Shown piece by piece: positions 36,011 to 46,158 of a stretch of 64,000 nucleotides of DNA. The stretch comes from Massilia eurypsychrophila (GTDB lineage Bacteria > Pseudomonadota > Gammaproteobacteria > Burkholderiales > Burkholderiaceae_D). The translations under genes were made by a program, and so were the position numbers. Where the stretch lies: the NCBI RefSeq assembly GCF_002760655.1, contig NZ_PDOC01000011.1, positions 98,276 to 162,275 on the forward strand, read 5' to 3'. Numbering within the stretch: position 1 is the stretch's first letter; every line of letters starts with the position of its first letter. The notes under the pieces are model-generated. The model was given only the letters and a program-made list of their open reading frames with translations. It had not been told where the DNA came from and made no database searches.

Positions 36011-37420
36011 TCAATCGACCTTGGCCACCGCGCACACCGACTTGCTGCCGGTGATCCTGCAGGTATTGCGCACGGCGCCTTTGGTATCCCACACTTTCAC
36101 ATCCCACTGCTCGGCGCCGGCGCGCTCCATCGTCATGTAGCCGAAGCCGCCGACCCATGAACTGAACTGGTCGACCACCGCGCCCGGCGCCGGCGCCGCC
36201 CCTGGCGGCAGCACCGCCGGCAGCGGCACGGTATCTTCCGCCGTTCCGGAGAAGCCGCTGATGAACTGGGTCGGGTGGGCGCTGGCAAAACTGACCTGCT
36301 CCCACAAATGCACATGGCCCGACAGGACCGCCTTGACGCCCGGCGGCAGCAGCGCCGGGTTGACCGCGCCGAACGCGTCCTGCAGGCCCTTGTCGCCGTT
36401 GAACAGCACCACCTCGCCGTCCTTGCCGCGGATCGCGCCAAAGCCGAGGATCGGGTGATGCTCGACCAGCATGCTGTACACCGCGTTGCGCGTCAGCGCC
36501 TCCATCTTGCGGTAGCTGTCGGCGTACTTCGCCATGCGCGGATCGGTCGGCGCCAGGCCCCTGTAGGTGGTATTCGACGTGTCGATCACGATCAGCTGGG
36601 CGCCGTCGCCCAGCGCCACCGCGTACGGGTCGCTGAAGTCGCCCACCGCGTCGTTGGCGGCGGCGTCGCAGTCGCGCCCCGGCAGCAAAGGGCGCGGATC
36701 GAGGAAGCGCAGGAAGCCCTGGCCGCCGCGCGCGCACGACTCGTGGTTGCCGCGCGCCATCACCCATGGCGCCGCCTTCAGTAAAGCGCGCCCGGGCGCG
36801 AAAAAGTCGGCGTCCCACGTGTCCCAGCCATAGCCCCACGGGCTGCCGGCGCAGCCGGCGCGTCCCGGCGGGCAGGCGTTTTCGCGGTAGTGATAATCGC
36901 CCACGTGCACCACCAGGTCGGGCCGCCAGGCGGCGGCCAGCGCGGCGATGCGGGCAAACGGATAGGCGGCCGCATCGTTGCAGGCCTGGTAGTCCTCGCC
37001 GCCGGTCTTTTTCAGGCGGCAGCCGGTGTCGCCGATGACGACGATGCGGTTCGGCTGCGCGCGCGGCAGCGCCAACGCCTGGCCCGCCACCGACGCCTGC
37101 GCCGTGCCGGCCGGGATCGCCGCTTCGCAGGCGAGCACCGGAAACGCCGACGGTTTCGCGTCCGCCGGCGCCGACACGGTCGGGCGCTGGGCGACGGTTT
37201 GCGCCGGCGAGCGCACCGCCATCGTGGCATCAAATCCGTCGATGCGGATCGTCGGGCAGCTCGCGCCGGCCGTCAGCACGCGCGCCACCGCGCCGCCGTC
37301 GACGCCGACGACGACGAACGACGCCAGCGCCGGCGCGCCGGTCGGCGTGGCGCAGCCGGCCAGTGCGGCCAGGGCCGCGACGAGCGCGGCGCGCAAGGGT
37401 AATACCGTGGAAGGCGACAT
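36011..37420 (-). CDS. Calcineurin-like metallophosphoesterase, predicted lipoprotein
   Basis: 469 residues from MSPSTVLPLR (37420). Signal peptide with lipobox LAGC near residue 22, so it is probably lipid-anchored outside the inner membrane. Metallophosphatase motifs in order: GDTGC, GDYHY, GNHES, EHHPILG and GHVHLW. These supply the two-metal site of calcineurin-like phosphoesterases. The substrate is unknown. An N-terminal region (about 25-150) precedes the catalytic domain. Confidence 0.88.
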   Translation of the reverse strand: MSPSTVLPLRAALVAALAALAGCATPTGAPALASFVVVGVDGGAVARVLTAGASCPTIRIDGFDATMAVRSPAQTVAQRPTVSAPADAKPSAFPVLACEAAIPAGTAQASVAGQALALPRAQPNRIVVIGDTGCRLKKTGGEDYQACNDAAAYPFARIAALAAAWRPDLVVHVGDYHYRENACPPGRAGCAGSPWGYGWDTWDADFFAPGRALLKAAPWVMARGNHESCARGGQGFLRFLDPRPLLPGRDCDAAANDAVGDFSDPYAVALGDGAQLIVIDTSNTTYRGLAPTDPRMAKYADSYRKMEALTRNAVYSMLVEHHPILGFGAIRGKDGEVVLFNGDKGLQDAFGAVNPALLPPGVKAVLSGHVHLWEQVSFASAHPTQFISGFSGTAEDTVPLPAVLPPGAAPAPGAVVDQFSSWVGGFGYMTMERAGAEQWDVKVWDTKGAVRNTCRITGSKSVCAVAKVD

Positions 37421-37567
37421 GAACGGCTCAGCAGGCGAAAGGCGCCAATCTACCATATCAACGTGGCGACGTGGCCAGGCAGGGCGCCATGCACAGTTGG
37501 CGGCGGGTTTTTCGCCATCGTCAGATATACTTGCCCGCTGGGATCAACCAATAGCGGAATAACCATC

Positions 37568-40168
37568 TTGAACGAGTTTTGGAAACGCGCGCAGTTGCAC
37601 GCAATGCAGGCAGTACACGGCGGCAGGACCTTCCTGCAGCAGGGCTACTCGCGCTTTCACGCCTACCTGATGCGCCGCCCGCCGCTGCAACGCGCCGCGC
37701 TGATCGTGCTGTGGGGTTGCGCCGCGCTGATCGCGCTATTGCTGGTGTATGTGCTGATCCTCATTCCGGTCACCCCTGGCATCAAGGACCTCAAGCAGGC
37801 GCGCGCGGCGCGGGCGTCGACCCTGGTGTCGGCCGACGGCAAGGAGCTGGCCAGCTTCGACCAGGGGCTGCACGAACGCGTCAAGCTGGCGCAGATCTCG
37901 CAGAACGTCGTCACGGCGCTGGTGGCGACGGAAGACCACCGCTTCTATCAGCACAACGGCATCGACTTCAAGCGCACCCTGGGCGCGGTCTACTACAGCC
38001 TGAAGGGCGACGCGCAGGGCGGCTCGACCATCACCCAGCAGCTCGCGCGCAACATGTTCCCGGAAGAGATCGGCCGCTCGCGCAACCTGAACCGCAAGCT
38101 CAAGGAGATGATCACGGCGATCAAGATCGAGGCGACCTACAGCAAGACCGAAATCCTCGAGGCCTACCTGAACACGGTGCCGTTCCTGTACAACACCTTC
38201 GGCATCGAGATGGCCGCGCGCACCTACTTCGACAAGTCGGCCGCGCAGCTCGACATCCTCGAGAGCGCGACCCTGGTCGGCATGCTGAAGGGAACCAATT
38301 ACTACAACCCGGTCACCAATCCCGGCCGCTCGCTCACGCGGCGCAACGTGGTGCTTGGGCAGATGCTCAAGCACGGCCTGATCAACCAGGCGCGCTTCAA
38401 CGCGCTGAAAAAGCGCCCGCTGCGGGTGCACTTCGCGCGCCAGGCCGAACGCGCCGGCACCGACACCCACTTCACCGCCCACGTGCGCAAATGGCTCATC
38501 GAGTGGGCCGACGAGAACGACTACAACCTGCAGCTCGATGGCCTGGTGGTGCACACCACGCTCGACTTCGCGCTGCAGAAGGCGGCGCTGCAGGCGGTGG
38601 AACGCCAGGCCAACGCGCTGCAGGCGATCGCCGACGTCGAGTGGAGCCAGCCGTCGGTCAACGTCACCGGATCGACCGGCGCCTACGCCGCGATGCATCC
38701 GTCGGTCAAGCCGTTCCAGTACTTCTGGCAGTCGCACGCCGCCCTGGCCAACGCCTTCGTGCGCGAGACGCCGGAATACCGCAAGGCGGTCGAAGACGGC
38801 GAGGCGCCGGCCGCCGCGCTCAAGCGCCTGAAAGCCGATCGCGCCTTCATAGCAGCTCTGCGCTCGGCCAAGACGCGCCTCGAAGCGGGCTTCGTCGCGC
38901 TCGATCCGGCCACCGGCGCGGTCAAGGCCTGGGTCGGCAGCCGCGACTTCAAGCGCGACCAGTTCGACCACGTCGCCAAGGCCGAGCGCCAGCCCGGCTC
39001 CACCTTCAAGCCGGTGGTGTACGGTGCGGCGCTGGAGAAGGGCCTGGCGCCGGAAAAGCCGTACGTCGACGCGGTGATGAGCATCAAGGCCGGCGACGGC
39101 ACCGTCTGGCGCCCGACCGACATGAGCGGCACCAGCGGCGCCCAGATGACGATGCGCGACGGCCTGGTGTTCTCCAAGAACACCATCACCGCGCAGGTGA
39201 TGCAGGACGTCGGCGTCGGCGGCATCGTCGACCTGGCCAAGGCGCTCGGCATCAACCAGAGCAAGCTGCAGGCGGTGCCGTCGCTGGCGCTCGGTACCAG
39301 CCCGGTGACCTTGCTCGAGATGGTCAGCGCCTATTCCACCATCGCCGCGCAGGGCGAATACCGCAAGCCCGCTTTCGTCACCCACATCACTGACCGCGAA
39401 GGCAAGGTCGTCGCCCAGTTCGCCGCCGAAGCGCCGCGCCGCGCCATGAAGGCCGAGTCGGCGGCGACGCTGATCGACATGATGCGCGGCGTCGTCAACC
39501 GCGGCACCGGCACCGCGGTGCGCCACCGCTTCGGCATCACCGGCGACGTCGCCGGCAAGACCGGCACCACGCAGAACAACGCCGACGGCTGGTTCATCAT
39601 GATGCATCCGAACCTGGTGGCCGGCGCCTGGGTGGGCTTTAACGACAACCGCGTCAACATGCGCAGTTCATACTGGGGCCAGGGCGGCCACAATGCGATT
39701 CTGCTGGTGGGCGACTTTTTCAAGTCGGCCCTCGACACCGGCAAGATCGACAAGGCCGCGCTGTTCCCCGGCGGCCCGCGCGTGGCGCCGCAGCGCCAGG
39801 AACCGCAGGAAGAGGAGGTGATGGAGGAGGCCGGCGAAATGCGCCAGGAAGGCGTGCCAATACCGGTCGAGCCGCCGATGGAGGAGCCCGATCCGGACGA
39901 CGAGCCGCCGCCGCCACCACCGCCGCCGGAGCGGCGCCTGGACGATCGCCAGTTCCAGCAGGAGCGCCAGTTGCGCGATCGCGACATGGAAGTGGACCGC
40001 CCGATCGATCAGGATCGCCAGTTCCAGCAAGACCGCCGGCAGCAGGACCTCGAACGCCAGTACCAGGACCGCATTCTGCAGCAGGAGCGCCGCCAGCAGG
40101 ACAGGCAGCAGGAACGCCAGCAGGAGCGCCAGTACCAGTACCAGCAGCAGTCGCCGGATCTTCAGTAA
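37568..40168 (+). CDS. Class A penicillin-binding protein with Q/R-rich C-terminal tail
   Basis: 866 residues from the TTG at 37568; an ATG at 37604 is the alternative. One membrane helix (about residues 45-65), then a glycosyltransferase 51 domain (Glu122 in EDHRFYQHNG, GGSTITQQLARN), then a transpeptidase domain with Ser478-x-x-Lys481, Ser536-Lys-Asn538 and Lys664-Thr-Gly. It polymerises and crosslinks peptidoglycan in the periplasm. After about residue 740 comes a tail: acidic, then eight prolines, then about 80 residues almost only Gln, Arg, Asp and Glu. The tail is absent from standard PBP1a or PBP1c. Confidence 0.92.
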   Translation: MNEFWKRAQLHAMQAVHGGRTFLQQGYSRFHAYLMRRPPLQRAALIVLWGCAALIALLLVYVLILIPVTPGIKDLKQARAARASTLVSADGKELASFDQGLHERVKLAQISQNVVTALVATEDHRFYQHNGIDFKRTLGAVYYSLKGDAQGGSTITQQLARNMFPEEIGRSRNLNRKLKEMITAIKIEATYSKTEILEAYLNTVPFLYNTFGIEMAARTYFDKSAAQLDILESATLVGMLKGTNYYNPVTNPGRSLTRRNVVLGQMLKHGLINQARFNALKKRPLRVHFARQAERAGTDTHFTAHVRKWLIEWADENDYNLQLDGLVVHTTLDFALQKAALQAVERQANALQAIADVEWSQPSVNVTGSTGAYAAMHPSVKPFQYFWQSHAALANAFVRETPEYRKAVEDGEAPAAALKRLKADRAFIAALRSAKTRLEAGFVALDPATGAVKAWVGSRDFKRDQFDHVAKAERQPGSTFKPVVYGAALEKGLAPEKPYVDAVMSIKAGDGTVWRPTDMSGTSGAQMTMRDGLVFSKNTITAQVMQDVGVGGIVDLAKALGINQSKLQAVPSLALGTSPVTLLEMVSAYSTIAAQGEYRKPAFVTHITDREGKVVAQFAAEAPRRAMKAESAATLIDMMRGVVNRGTGTAVRHRFGITGDVAGKTGTTQNNADGWFIMMHPNLVAGAWVGFNDNRVNMRSSYWGQGGHNAILLVGDFFKSALDTGKIDKAALFPGGPRVAPQRQEPQEEEVMEEAGEMRQEGVPIPVEPPMEEPDPDDEPPPPPPPPERRLDDRQFQQERQLRDRDMEVDRPIDQDRQFQQDRRQQDLERQYQDRILQQERRQQDRQQERQQERQYQYQQQSPDLQ

Positions 40169-40273
40169 AGCCTGGCCCTATATTCGCTAACAGTTTGCTG
40201 TAACCAGCGCTTTTGCCGAACCAAATGCCCTCGCAGGAGGTCAAAATGACATAGTCATTTTGAGATGGCGCGA

Positions 40274-40313
40274 CAAAAAAAATGCGGCGGCCCGAGGGCC
40301 GCCGTCGTTTTTT
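40274..40313. terminator. Bidirectional Rho-independent terminator
   Basis: A perfect GC stem, cggcggccc-gag-gggccgccg type, at 40284-40304 is preceded by a run of A and followed by a run of T. It lies between the convergent PBP and heparinase-like genes and should end both transcripts. Confidence 0.85.
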
Positions 40314-40325
40314 CAAGCGCCGCCA

Positions 40326-42551
40326 TTAATGCACGATCACCATCTGCGAACCAATCTTGATCGTGCGGCTGCTGCCGTTTGGCGTGATGGTGACCACGGG
40401 GCGCTTGCAGCCGACATCGAGCAGCACCAGAAATTCGGCATCGGACCTGCCGTCGTTCTTCAGCGTGAAGGCGCCGTGGCCTTCGACGGTGCCGGGCTTG
40501 GGCGCGTAGCCGGTGCGTCGCTCGTACGCGGCGCCGGCGCCGAGCGAGCGCACGCATACCGACTGGCCGCCGGCGCTGATGCTGACGCTGGTCGGATTGC
40601 TGGTCACGATGTCGGCCGGCGCATGCAGGTTGAACTCGTACGTGTGCGCAGCGTTGGCCGATATCTTGTCGCGCACCAGCACCGCGTTCTGGCCGCGCAG
40701 GTACCACACCTGGCGCTTGGCCGAGCGCAGCTTGCCGGCATACGCCGGCGTGGCGTCGCCTTCCGCGTAGTCCCAGTTCGACTGCGTCGAAAAGCCGGTG
40801 ATCCTGCCGTTGCGCTGCAGCTGTTCGCGGTAGCCGCTGTTGTCCTGGCCCTTGCCGCCGTCGAACGTGATGGCGTTGGTCGAGCGGGTCTGGCTGTACC
40901 AGTTGTTCCAGGCGGGCGAACCGAACCAGTCGTACCAGCCTGCCTTGGTCAGCAGCGGCTGGCCGGCCACCGACAGCATGAACGAGTTCTGGTCGGCGTG
41001 GCTGTGGCTGAACGAACCGTAGGGGCTCGACTTGAAGTAGAACGAGGTGCGCGCCTTCGAGGTCACGTCGCTGTGCATCGCGGTCCAGCCGATGCTGGGG
41101 AAGTACGCCGCGTTCGGCGGCGGCGCTTCGTACGCTGCGCTTGTCACTGGCAGCGGATATGGCGCCTCGAGCAGGGTCAGCGTGTCTTCGCTGCCGCCCA
41201 GGCTGCGCTTGTACCAGGCCGCTCGCGGCGACGTCATGCGCGAGGCGAAGGAGTTGAAGACGCGCGTGTCGGGCACGGTGTCGGAGCCGTCGCCGAACAG
41301 GTGGGTGCGGGTGCCGGGCGGAGTGAACTGGGTAGCATAGTCGAGGAAACCGAGCGTCCAGGGCTTGGCGTAGAAATTGACGCCGGTGGCGTTGACCAGC
41401 GGGTCCCACAGCGCCACCATGTAGCCGGCGGTGTATTCGGCGTAGGCGGTGCCGTTGGCGTAGCCGCCTTCCTCGCCGCTCCACGGCGACGGCGCGTTGG
41501 CGTAGGCGCGGAACGAAAAATCGAACCACTTCTGTGCCTCGGGAATGTCGCCCAGCGCCAAGGTCGAGATCAGCACCACGAAAATGAGGCTGGTGTTGCC
41601 ATGGGAGTCGAACGGGAACTGGTCGAGGCGGCCGTTGTTGCCGGCCAGGTTGGCGTAAATTTCGTTGGTGCGCGCCGTCACTGCCGCCAGCCAGCGCGCC
41701 TTGCGGCTGGCGTCGACGCTGGCGCCGAGCACGTCGACGGCCTTGATCAGCGACAGCGCAATCTGGCGCGTCGCCTGGTCCTGGTTGACGTAGCTGGTCG
41801 GCCCCTTCGGATTGAGCGCGGCCAGCTGGTCGCCCTTGCGCAGCGCCTCGGTCAGGTACAGCTGCTCGCCCTTGAGGCGGTACATCAACGCTGCCGCCTG
41901 CAGCTGGCGGCTCGCTTCGTTGATGCGGGCGCGCACGTCGTTTTGCTGGGTGACCATCGAATGGGTCAGCGGCGCGGCGATCGACAGCGCCCAGCGCGAG
42001 TCCGACAGCACCGGCAGTGCGCTGATCTGCGCCTTCACTTCGTTGGCCATGCGGCTGGCGTACGGCTCGTAGCGCGAGCGGCGCGTGTAGTCCCAGCGCG
42101 ACACCGGCACCAGCGAGGCGTGCAGCGAGCGTGGCCGCGGTTTCTGCAGGATGCGCGCGCGCAAGGTGGCGTTGTCGGGTACTTCGAAGCGCATCGAGCG
42201 GGCATTGATGGCAAAACTGCGGCGGGCCGACCAATCGGTCGAACTGACCGGGCGTACGCGCCACGTGTAGTTGCCGTCGGGGAATGCCTTGGCTGGCAGG
42301 TACCAGTTGCGCTCGACCGTCACGCGGGTCGGCACCGTGGCGCCGGCGGCGAGAATTTCAACTTCGTAGGACGCCGGGCCGGTCGGGTGGCGCGCCCACG
42401 TGAAGCCGGGCGGATTCTGCGGCTGGCTGTCGCCATTGGCCGGGTGCGGCTTGACCACCAGCGGATCGCTCGACTGGACCCAGTCGGCGTGGGCGGCGCC
42501 GGCCGACAGCAAGCAAGAAAGCACGATCACGCGTAAGTAAGGCATTTTCAT
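40326..42551 (-). CDS. Heparinase II/III-like polysaccharide lyase, exported
   Basis: 741 residues with a signal peptide (hydrophobic residues 7-18, cleavage near GAAHA). A fibronectin-like N-terminal part (PPGFTWARHP) is followed by a DUF4962-type alpha/alpha toroid (about 130-430) and a heparinase II/III beta-sandwich. The latter contains GSFSHSHADQNSFML, the typical catalytic-region His motif. Members cleave uronate-containing polysaccharides such as heparin, alginate or exopolysaccharide. The substrate is not resolvable; no transporter or sulfatase gene lies nearby. Confidence 0.88.
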   Translation of the reverse strand: MKMPYLRVIVLSCLLSAGAAHADWVQSSDPLVVKPHPANGDSQPQNPPGFTWARHPTGPASYEVEILAAGATVPTRVTVERNWYLPAKAFPDGNYTWRVRPVSSTDWSARRSFAINARSMRFEVPDNATLRARILQKPRPRSLHASLVPVSRWDYTRRSRYEPYASRMANEVKAQISALPVLSDSRWALSIAAPLTHSMVTQQNDVRARINEASRQLQAAALMYRLKGEQLYLTEALRKGDQLAALNPKGPTSYVNQDQATRQIALSLIKAVDVLGASVDASRKARWLAAVTARTNEIYANLAGNNGRLDQFPFDSHGNTSLIFVVLISTLALGDIPEAQKWFDFSFRAYANAPSPWSGEEGGYANGTAYAEYTAGYMVALWDPLVNATGVNFYAKPWTLGFLDYATQFTPPGTRTHLFGDGSDTVPDTRVFNSFASRMTSPRAAWYKRSLGGSEDTLTLLEAPYPLPVTSAAYEAPPPNAAYFPSIGWTAMHSDVTSKARTSFYFKSSPYGSFSHSHADQNSFMLSVAGQPLLTKAGWYDWFGSPAWNNWYSQTRSTNAITFDGGKGQDNSGYREQLQRNGRITGFSTQSNWDYAEGDATPAYAGKLRSAKRQVWYLRGQNAVLVRDKISANAAHTYEFNLHAPADIVTSNPTSVSISAGGQSVCVRSLGAGAAYERRTGYAPKPGTVEGHGAFTLKNDGRSDAEFLVLLDVGCKRPVVTITPNGSSRTIKIGSQMVIVH

Positions 42552-42908
42552 TCTGTAACAACTCCAGAGGATGATGAGGGAAACGCCACCGTCGCGGCCC
42601 AGTTTTTAATTGCGCGCTGAAAATAATCCGCTCAGTCAATTATCTTCAGGCAATTCAGGGCTGAAACATAACGGGCAGATCCGTGTCGGGTTTCTCGTTT
42701 TTACAGCTTGTTTCACTTTGCCGCCGCAAGGTGGACAGATTGCTATTTCGCGAGGCACAGAAAGCTGGTAGGGCCAGCTTTGCCGGGCGTTGTTGTTCAT
42801 TTACTGCACGTTGCCGTCGAAGTGGACAAGAAAACAAGATATTGATGGAGATGCGTGCGCAGATACGCTAAAGTTGTCGAATACAAAAAACAAGAAAGCT
42901 GGGGAGTC
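42552..42908. other. Intergenic region without recognisable gene
   Basis: About 357 bp between the heparinase-like gene and the small gene at 42909, clearly less GC-rich than its neighbours. Several short frames occur, but none has a ribosome site or family resemblance. It presumably holds the two divergent promoters. Confidence 0.5.
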
Positions 42909-43286
42909 GTGAATAAACTATTGCAGCGCTTCTGGTCGCCAAAACCGCCCAGCCAGGCGCATGTCATCATGCGCGCCACGGCGGTGATCAACCACGTCAT
43001 TTTTGACGTCGGCATCGACACGCTGGTGGGCGGCACCTTCGTGCTCGACAAGCGCTTGCGCCTGCGCTTTGTCAGCATGGCGCCGGCGCGCCCGCGCGGT
43101 GTTGTCGCGCTGCTGAAGGTGAGCCAACTGGAAGAGGCGGTGCTGTTTCGCGGCCTCGGCATCGACGAGGTGCTCGACATGCGAATCGTGCGGCAACACT
43201 CGGCCTGCCTGGCGCGCGCCGTGGTGCGCGACCTTGGCGTGCAGTCGGCCGCGCTCAGGGCGCTGCCGGCGGCGCCCGCGCGATAA
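42909..43286 (+). CDS. Small protein of unknown function
   Basis: 125 residues from the GTG at 42909, chosen because GGGGAG lies just before it. Basic N-terminus (KLLQRFWSPKPPSQ), then a mixed alpha/beta pattern: VIFDVGIDTLVGGTFVLDKRLRLRFV. No signal peptide, membrane helix or motif that I recognise. The C-terminal 20 residues are Ala-rich. Real coding is likely from the ribosome site and codon use, but I cannot assign a family. Confidence 0.6.
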   Translation: MNKLLQRFWSPKPPSQAHVIMRATAVINHVIFDVGIDTLVGGTFVLDKRLRLRFVSMAPARPRGVVALLKVSQLEEAVLFRGLGIDEVLDMRIVRQHSACLARAVVRDLGVQSAALRALPAAPAR

Positions 43287-43379
43287 CACCGGCAGGTGAC
43301 GGCGCCGCCATTAGTGCGGCGACGAGCGCGGTGATCGATCCGGTATATTAGGTCATCTGCCACCAACGAAAGATGGACG

Positions 43380-46061
43380 ATGAGCGTTCGCAATCTGCAG
43401 CACCTGTTCGCGCCGTCTTCGGTGGCGCTGATCGGCGCCTCCGAGCGCGCCGGCAGCGTCGGCGCGACGGCGCTGCGCAACCTGACCGGGGCCGGCTTCA
43501 CGGGGCCGATCTATGCGGTCAACCCGAAGCACCGGCAAGTGGCCGGCATCACCTGTTACGCCAGCGTGGCCGATCTGCCGCAGGCGCCGGCGCTGGCGAT
43601 CATCTGCACGCCGCCGGCCAGCGTGCCGGGCATCGTGCGCCAGTTAGGTGAGCGCGGCTGCCGCGCCGCGATCATCCTGACAGCGGGACTGTCGGCGCAG
43701 CGCGACGCGCTTGGGCGCACGCTGCAGCAGGCCGCGCTCGACGCCGCCCAGCCGTACATCATGCGCCTGCTCGGTCCGAACTGCGTCGGCCTGCTGGTGC
43801 CGGGCATTGGCCTGAACGCGAGCTTCGCCCATACCGACGCGCTGCCCGGCAAGCTGGCGTTCGTGTCGCAGTCCGGCGCGCTGGTGACGGGCGTGCTCGA
43901 TTGGGCGCGCAGCCGCGGCATCGGCTTCTCGCGCTTCATTTCGCTGGGCGACAGCGCCGACGTCGATTTCGGCGACGTGCTCGACTACCTCGCCAGCGAC
44001 GGCGAGACGAGCGCCATTTTGATGTACATGGAGGACGTGCGGCACGCGCGCAAGTTCATGTCGGCGGCGCGCGCGGCGGCGCGCAGCAAGCCGGTGGTAG
44101 TGCTGAAGGCGGGGCGGATGCCGGAAGGGGCGCGCGCGGCGGCCTCGCACACGGGCGCGCTGGCCGGCGCCGACGACGTCTACGATTGCGCCTTCCGGCG
44201 CGCCGGCATGCTGCGCGTGCTCACCACCGAGGACCTGTTCGCAGCGGTCGAAACGCTGGCGCACGCGCGTCCGCTGCACGGCGAGCGGCTGGCGATCATG
44301 ACCAACGGCGGCGGGCCAGGCGTGATGGCGACCGACGCGCTGGTCGACGGCGGCGGCAAGATGGCGACGCTGTCGGCGCACACGCTGGGCCAGCTCGAGG
44401 AGCTGCTACCGCCGACCTGGTCGCATGCGAACCCGGTCGACATCATCGGCGATGCGCCGGCCGCGCGCTATGTGCGCACGCTCGAACTGCTGCTGGCCGA
44501 CGAGCAGTGCGATGCGGTCCTGTTCATCCACGCGCCCACCGCCATCGTGCCGAGCGCGGACATCGCGCGCGCCATCGCGCCGCTGGCAAAGGCGGCCTCG
44601 CGCAATGTGCTGGCGTGCTGGCTGGGCGGCGAGGCGGTGGCCGAAGCGCGCCGCATCTGCTTCGAGGCCGGCATCCCGACCTTCGACACGCCGGAAGACG
44701 CGGTCAACGGCTACCTGCAGATTGTCCATTACCGCCAGGCGCAGAACCTGCTGATGCAGGTGCCGCCGTCGGCTTGCAACGAGTTCGAGGCCGACCGCAT
44801 CGGCGCGCGCGGCATCGTCCTGGCGGCGCTGGCCGAGGGGCGCAGCCAGCTGGCCGAGCCCGAAGCGAAGGCGGTGCTGGCCGCGTACGGCATCGAGGTG
44901 GTGCAGACGCGGCTGGCGGCCGACATCGAGCAGGCGGTTGGGGCGGCCATCGAGATCGGCTTTCCGGTGGCGCTCAAGGTGGTGTCGCAGCAGGTGGTGC
45001 ACAAGTCGGACGTTGGCGGCGTCGCGCTCGATCTCGATTCGGCCGAGGCGGTGCGATCGGCCGCGCAGCGCATGCAAAGGCGGCTGGCCGAACTGCAGCC
45101 GGACGCGCGCCTGGACGGCTTTTCGGTGCAGCAGATGGCGCGCCGGCCCGACGCGGTCGAGCTGATCGTCGGCGCCGCCACCGACCGCGTATTCGGGCCG
45201 GTGATCCTGTTTGGCCAGGGCGGCATCTCGGTGGAGGTGACGGGCGACCATGCGGTGGCGCTGCCGCCGCTGAACACGGTGCTGGCGCGCGACATGATCG
45301 GGCGCACGCGGGTGGCCAGGCTGCTGGCCGGTTACCGCAGCCGGCCGCCGGCGGACATGGAGGCGATCCTGTGGACATTGACGCAGCTGTCGCAGCTGGT
45401 GTCGGACATCCCGGAAATCATCGAACTCGATATCAATCCGCTGCTGGCCGACAGCGCCGGCGCGATCGCGCTCGACGCGCGCATGCGCGTGGCGCTGGCC
45501 GACTGCAGCGCGAGCAGCCTTGACCGGCTGGCGATCCGCCCGTATCCGCGCGAACTGGAAGAGACCATCGAATTCGAAGGCCGAGCGCTGCTGCTGCGCC
45601 CGATTCGTCCGGAAGACGGGCCGGCGCACCTGGCGTTTTTCGACGCCCTCACGCCGGACGACGTGCGCTACCGGATGTTCGTGCGGATCCGCGAATTGAC
45701 GGCCTCGCAGCTGGCGCGCTTCACGCAGATCGATTTCGACCGCGAGATGGCCTTCATCGCCACCCGCGACGGCGCCGACGGCCAGCCCGAGACGCTCGGC
45801 GTGGCGCGCGTGGTGGCCGACCCCGACAACGTGGCCGCCGAATTCGCCGTCACCGTGCGCTCGGACCTGAAGGGGCATGGGCTGGGACGCACCTTGATGA
45901 AAAAGGTGATCGCCTACTGCCGCTCGCGCGGCACGCGCGAGATCGTCGGCGAGGCGCTGCCGCAAAATACCCGCGTGATCCGGCTGGTGCGCAGCCTCGG
46001 CTTCGAAGTGACGCCGGCGCCGGAGGAGGGCACGATGCGCCTGCGGCTGCCGCTCGAGTAG
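43380..46061 (+). CDS. Acyl-CoA synthetase (NDP-forming)-GNAT acetyltransferase fusion (Pat-like)
   Basis: 893 residues. Order: CoA-binding domain (LIGASERAGSVGATALRNL, about 1-135), succinyl-CoA synthetase-like domains (about 140-460), ATP-grasp domain (about 480-700, LKVVSQQVVHKSDVGGV), and a C-terminal GNAT domain (about 725-893, LRPIRPEDGPAHLAFF). The Pat/YfiQ group with this order acetylates protein lysines, for example on acetyl-CoA synthetase. The histidine in SHTGALAG (His257), at the place of the phosphorylated His of ADP-forming acetyl-CoA synthetases, is present, so ligase activity may be retained. Confidence 0.9.
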   Translation: MSVRNLQHLFAPSSVALIGASERAGSVGATALRNLTGAGFTGPIYAVNPKHRQVAGITCYASVADLPQAPALAIICTPPASVPGIVRQLGERGCRAAIILTAGLSAQRDALGRTLQQAALDAAQPYIMRLLGPNCVGLLVPGIGLNASFAHTDALPGKLAFVSQSGALVTGVLDWARSRGIGFSRFISLGDSADVDFGDVLDYLASDGETSAILMYMEDVRHARKFMSAARAAARSKPVVVLKAGRMPEGARAAASHTGALAGADDVYDCAFRRAGMLRVLTTEDLFAAVETLAHARPLHGERLAIMTNGGGPGVMATDALVDGGGKMATLSAHTLGQLEELLPPTWSHANPVDIIGDAPAARYVRTLELLLADEQCDAVLFIHAPTAIVPSADIARAIAPLAKAASRNVLACWLGGEAVAEARRICFEAGIPTFDTPEDAVNGYLQIVHYRQAQNLLMQVPPSACNEFEADRIGARGIVLAALAEGRSQLAEPEAKAVLAAYGIEVVQTRLAADIEQAVGAAIEIGFPVALKVVSQQVVHKSDVGGVALDLDSAEAVRSAAQRMQRRLAELQPDARLDGFSVQQMARRPDAVELIVGAATDRVFGPVILFGQGGISVEVTGDHAVALPPLNTVLARDMIGRTRVARLLAGYRSRPPADMEAILWTLTQLSQLVSDIPEIIELDINPLLADSAGAIALDARMRVALADCSASSLDRLAIRPYPRELEETIEFEGRALLLRPIRPEDGPAHLAFFDALTPDDVRYRMFVRIRELTASQLARFTQIDFDREMAFIATRDGADGQPETLGVARVVADPDNVAAEFAVTVRSDLKGHGLGRTLMKKVIAYCRSRGTREIVGEALPQNTRVIRLVRSLGFEVTPAPEEGTMRLRLPLE

Positions 46062-46158
46062 CTTGCCTGGCGACCGATCCGGCGCGTCAGGATGGTGTAT
46101 TTGTCGATTGGATGGTAAATTCGGCGACTTATTGCTGAACTACCCATCCAGGAGAAAA

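Noticed and set aside
40260..42536. 758-codon open frame antisense to the heparinase-like gene
   Set aside because: Shadow frame; it also starts inside the terminator region.
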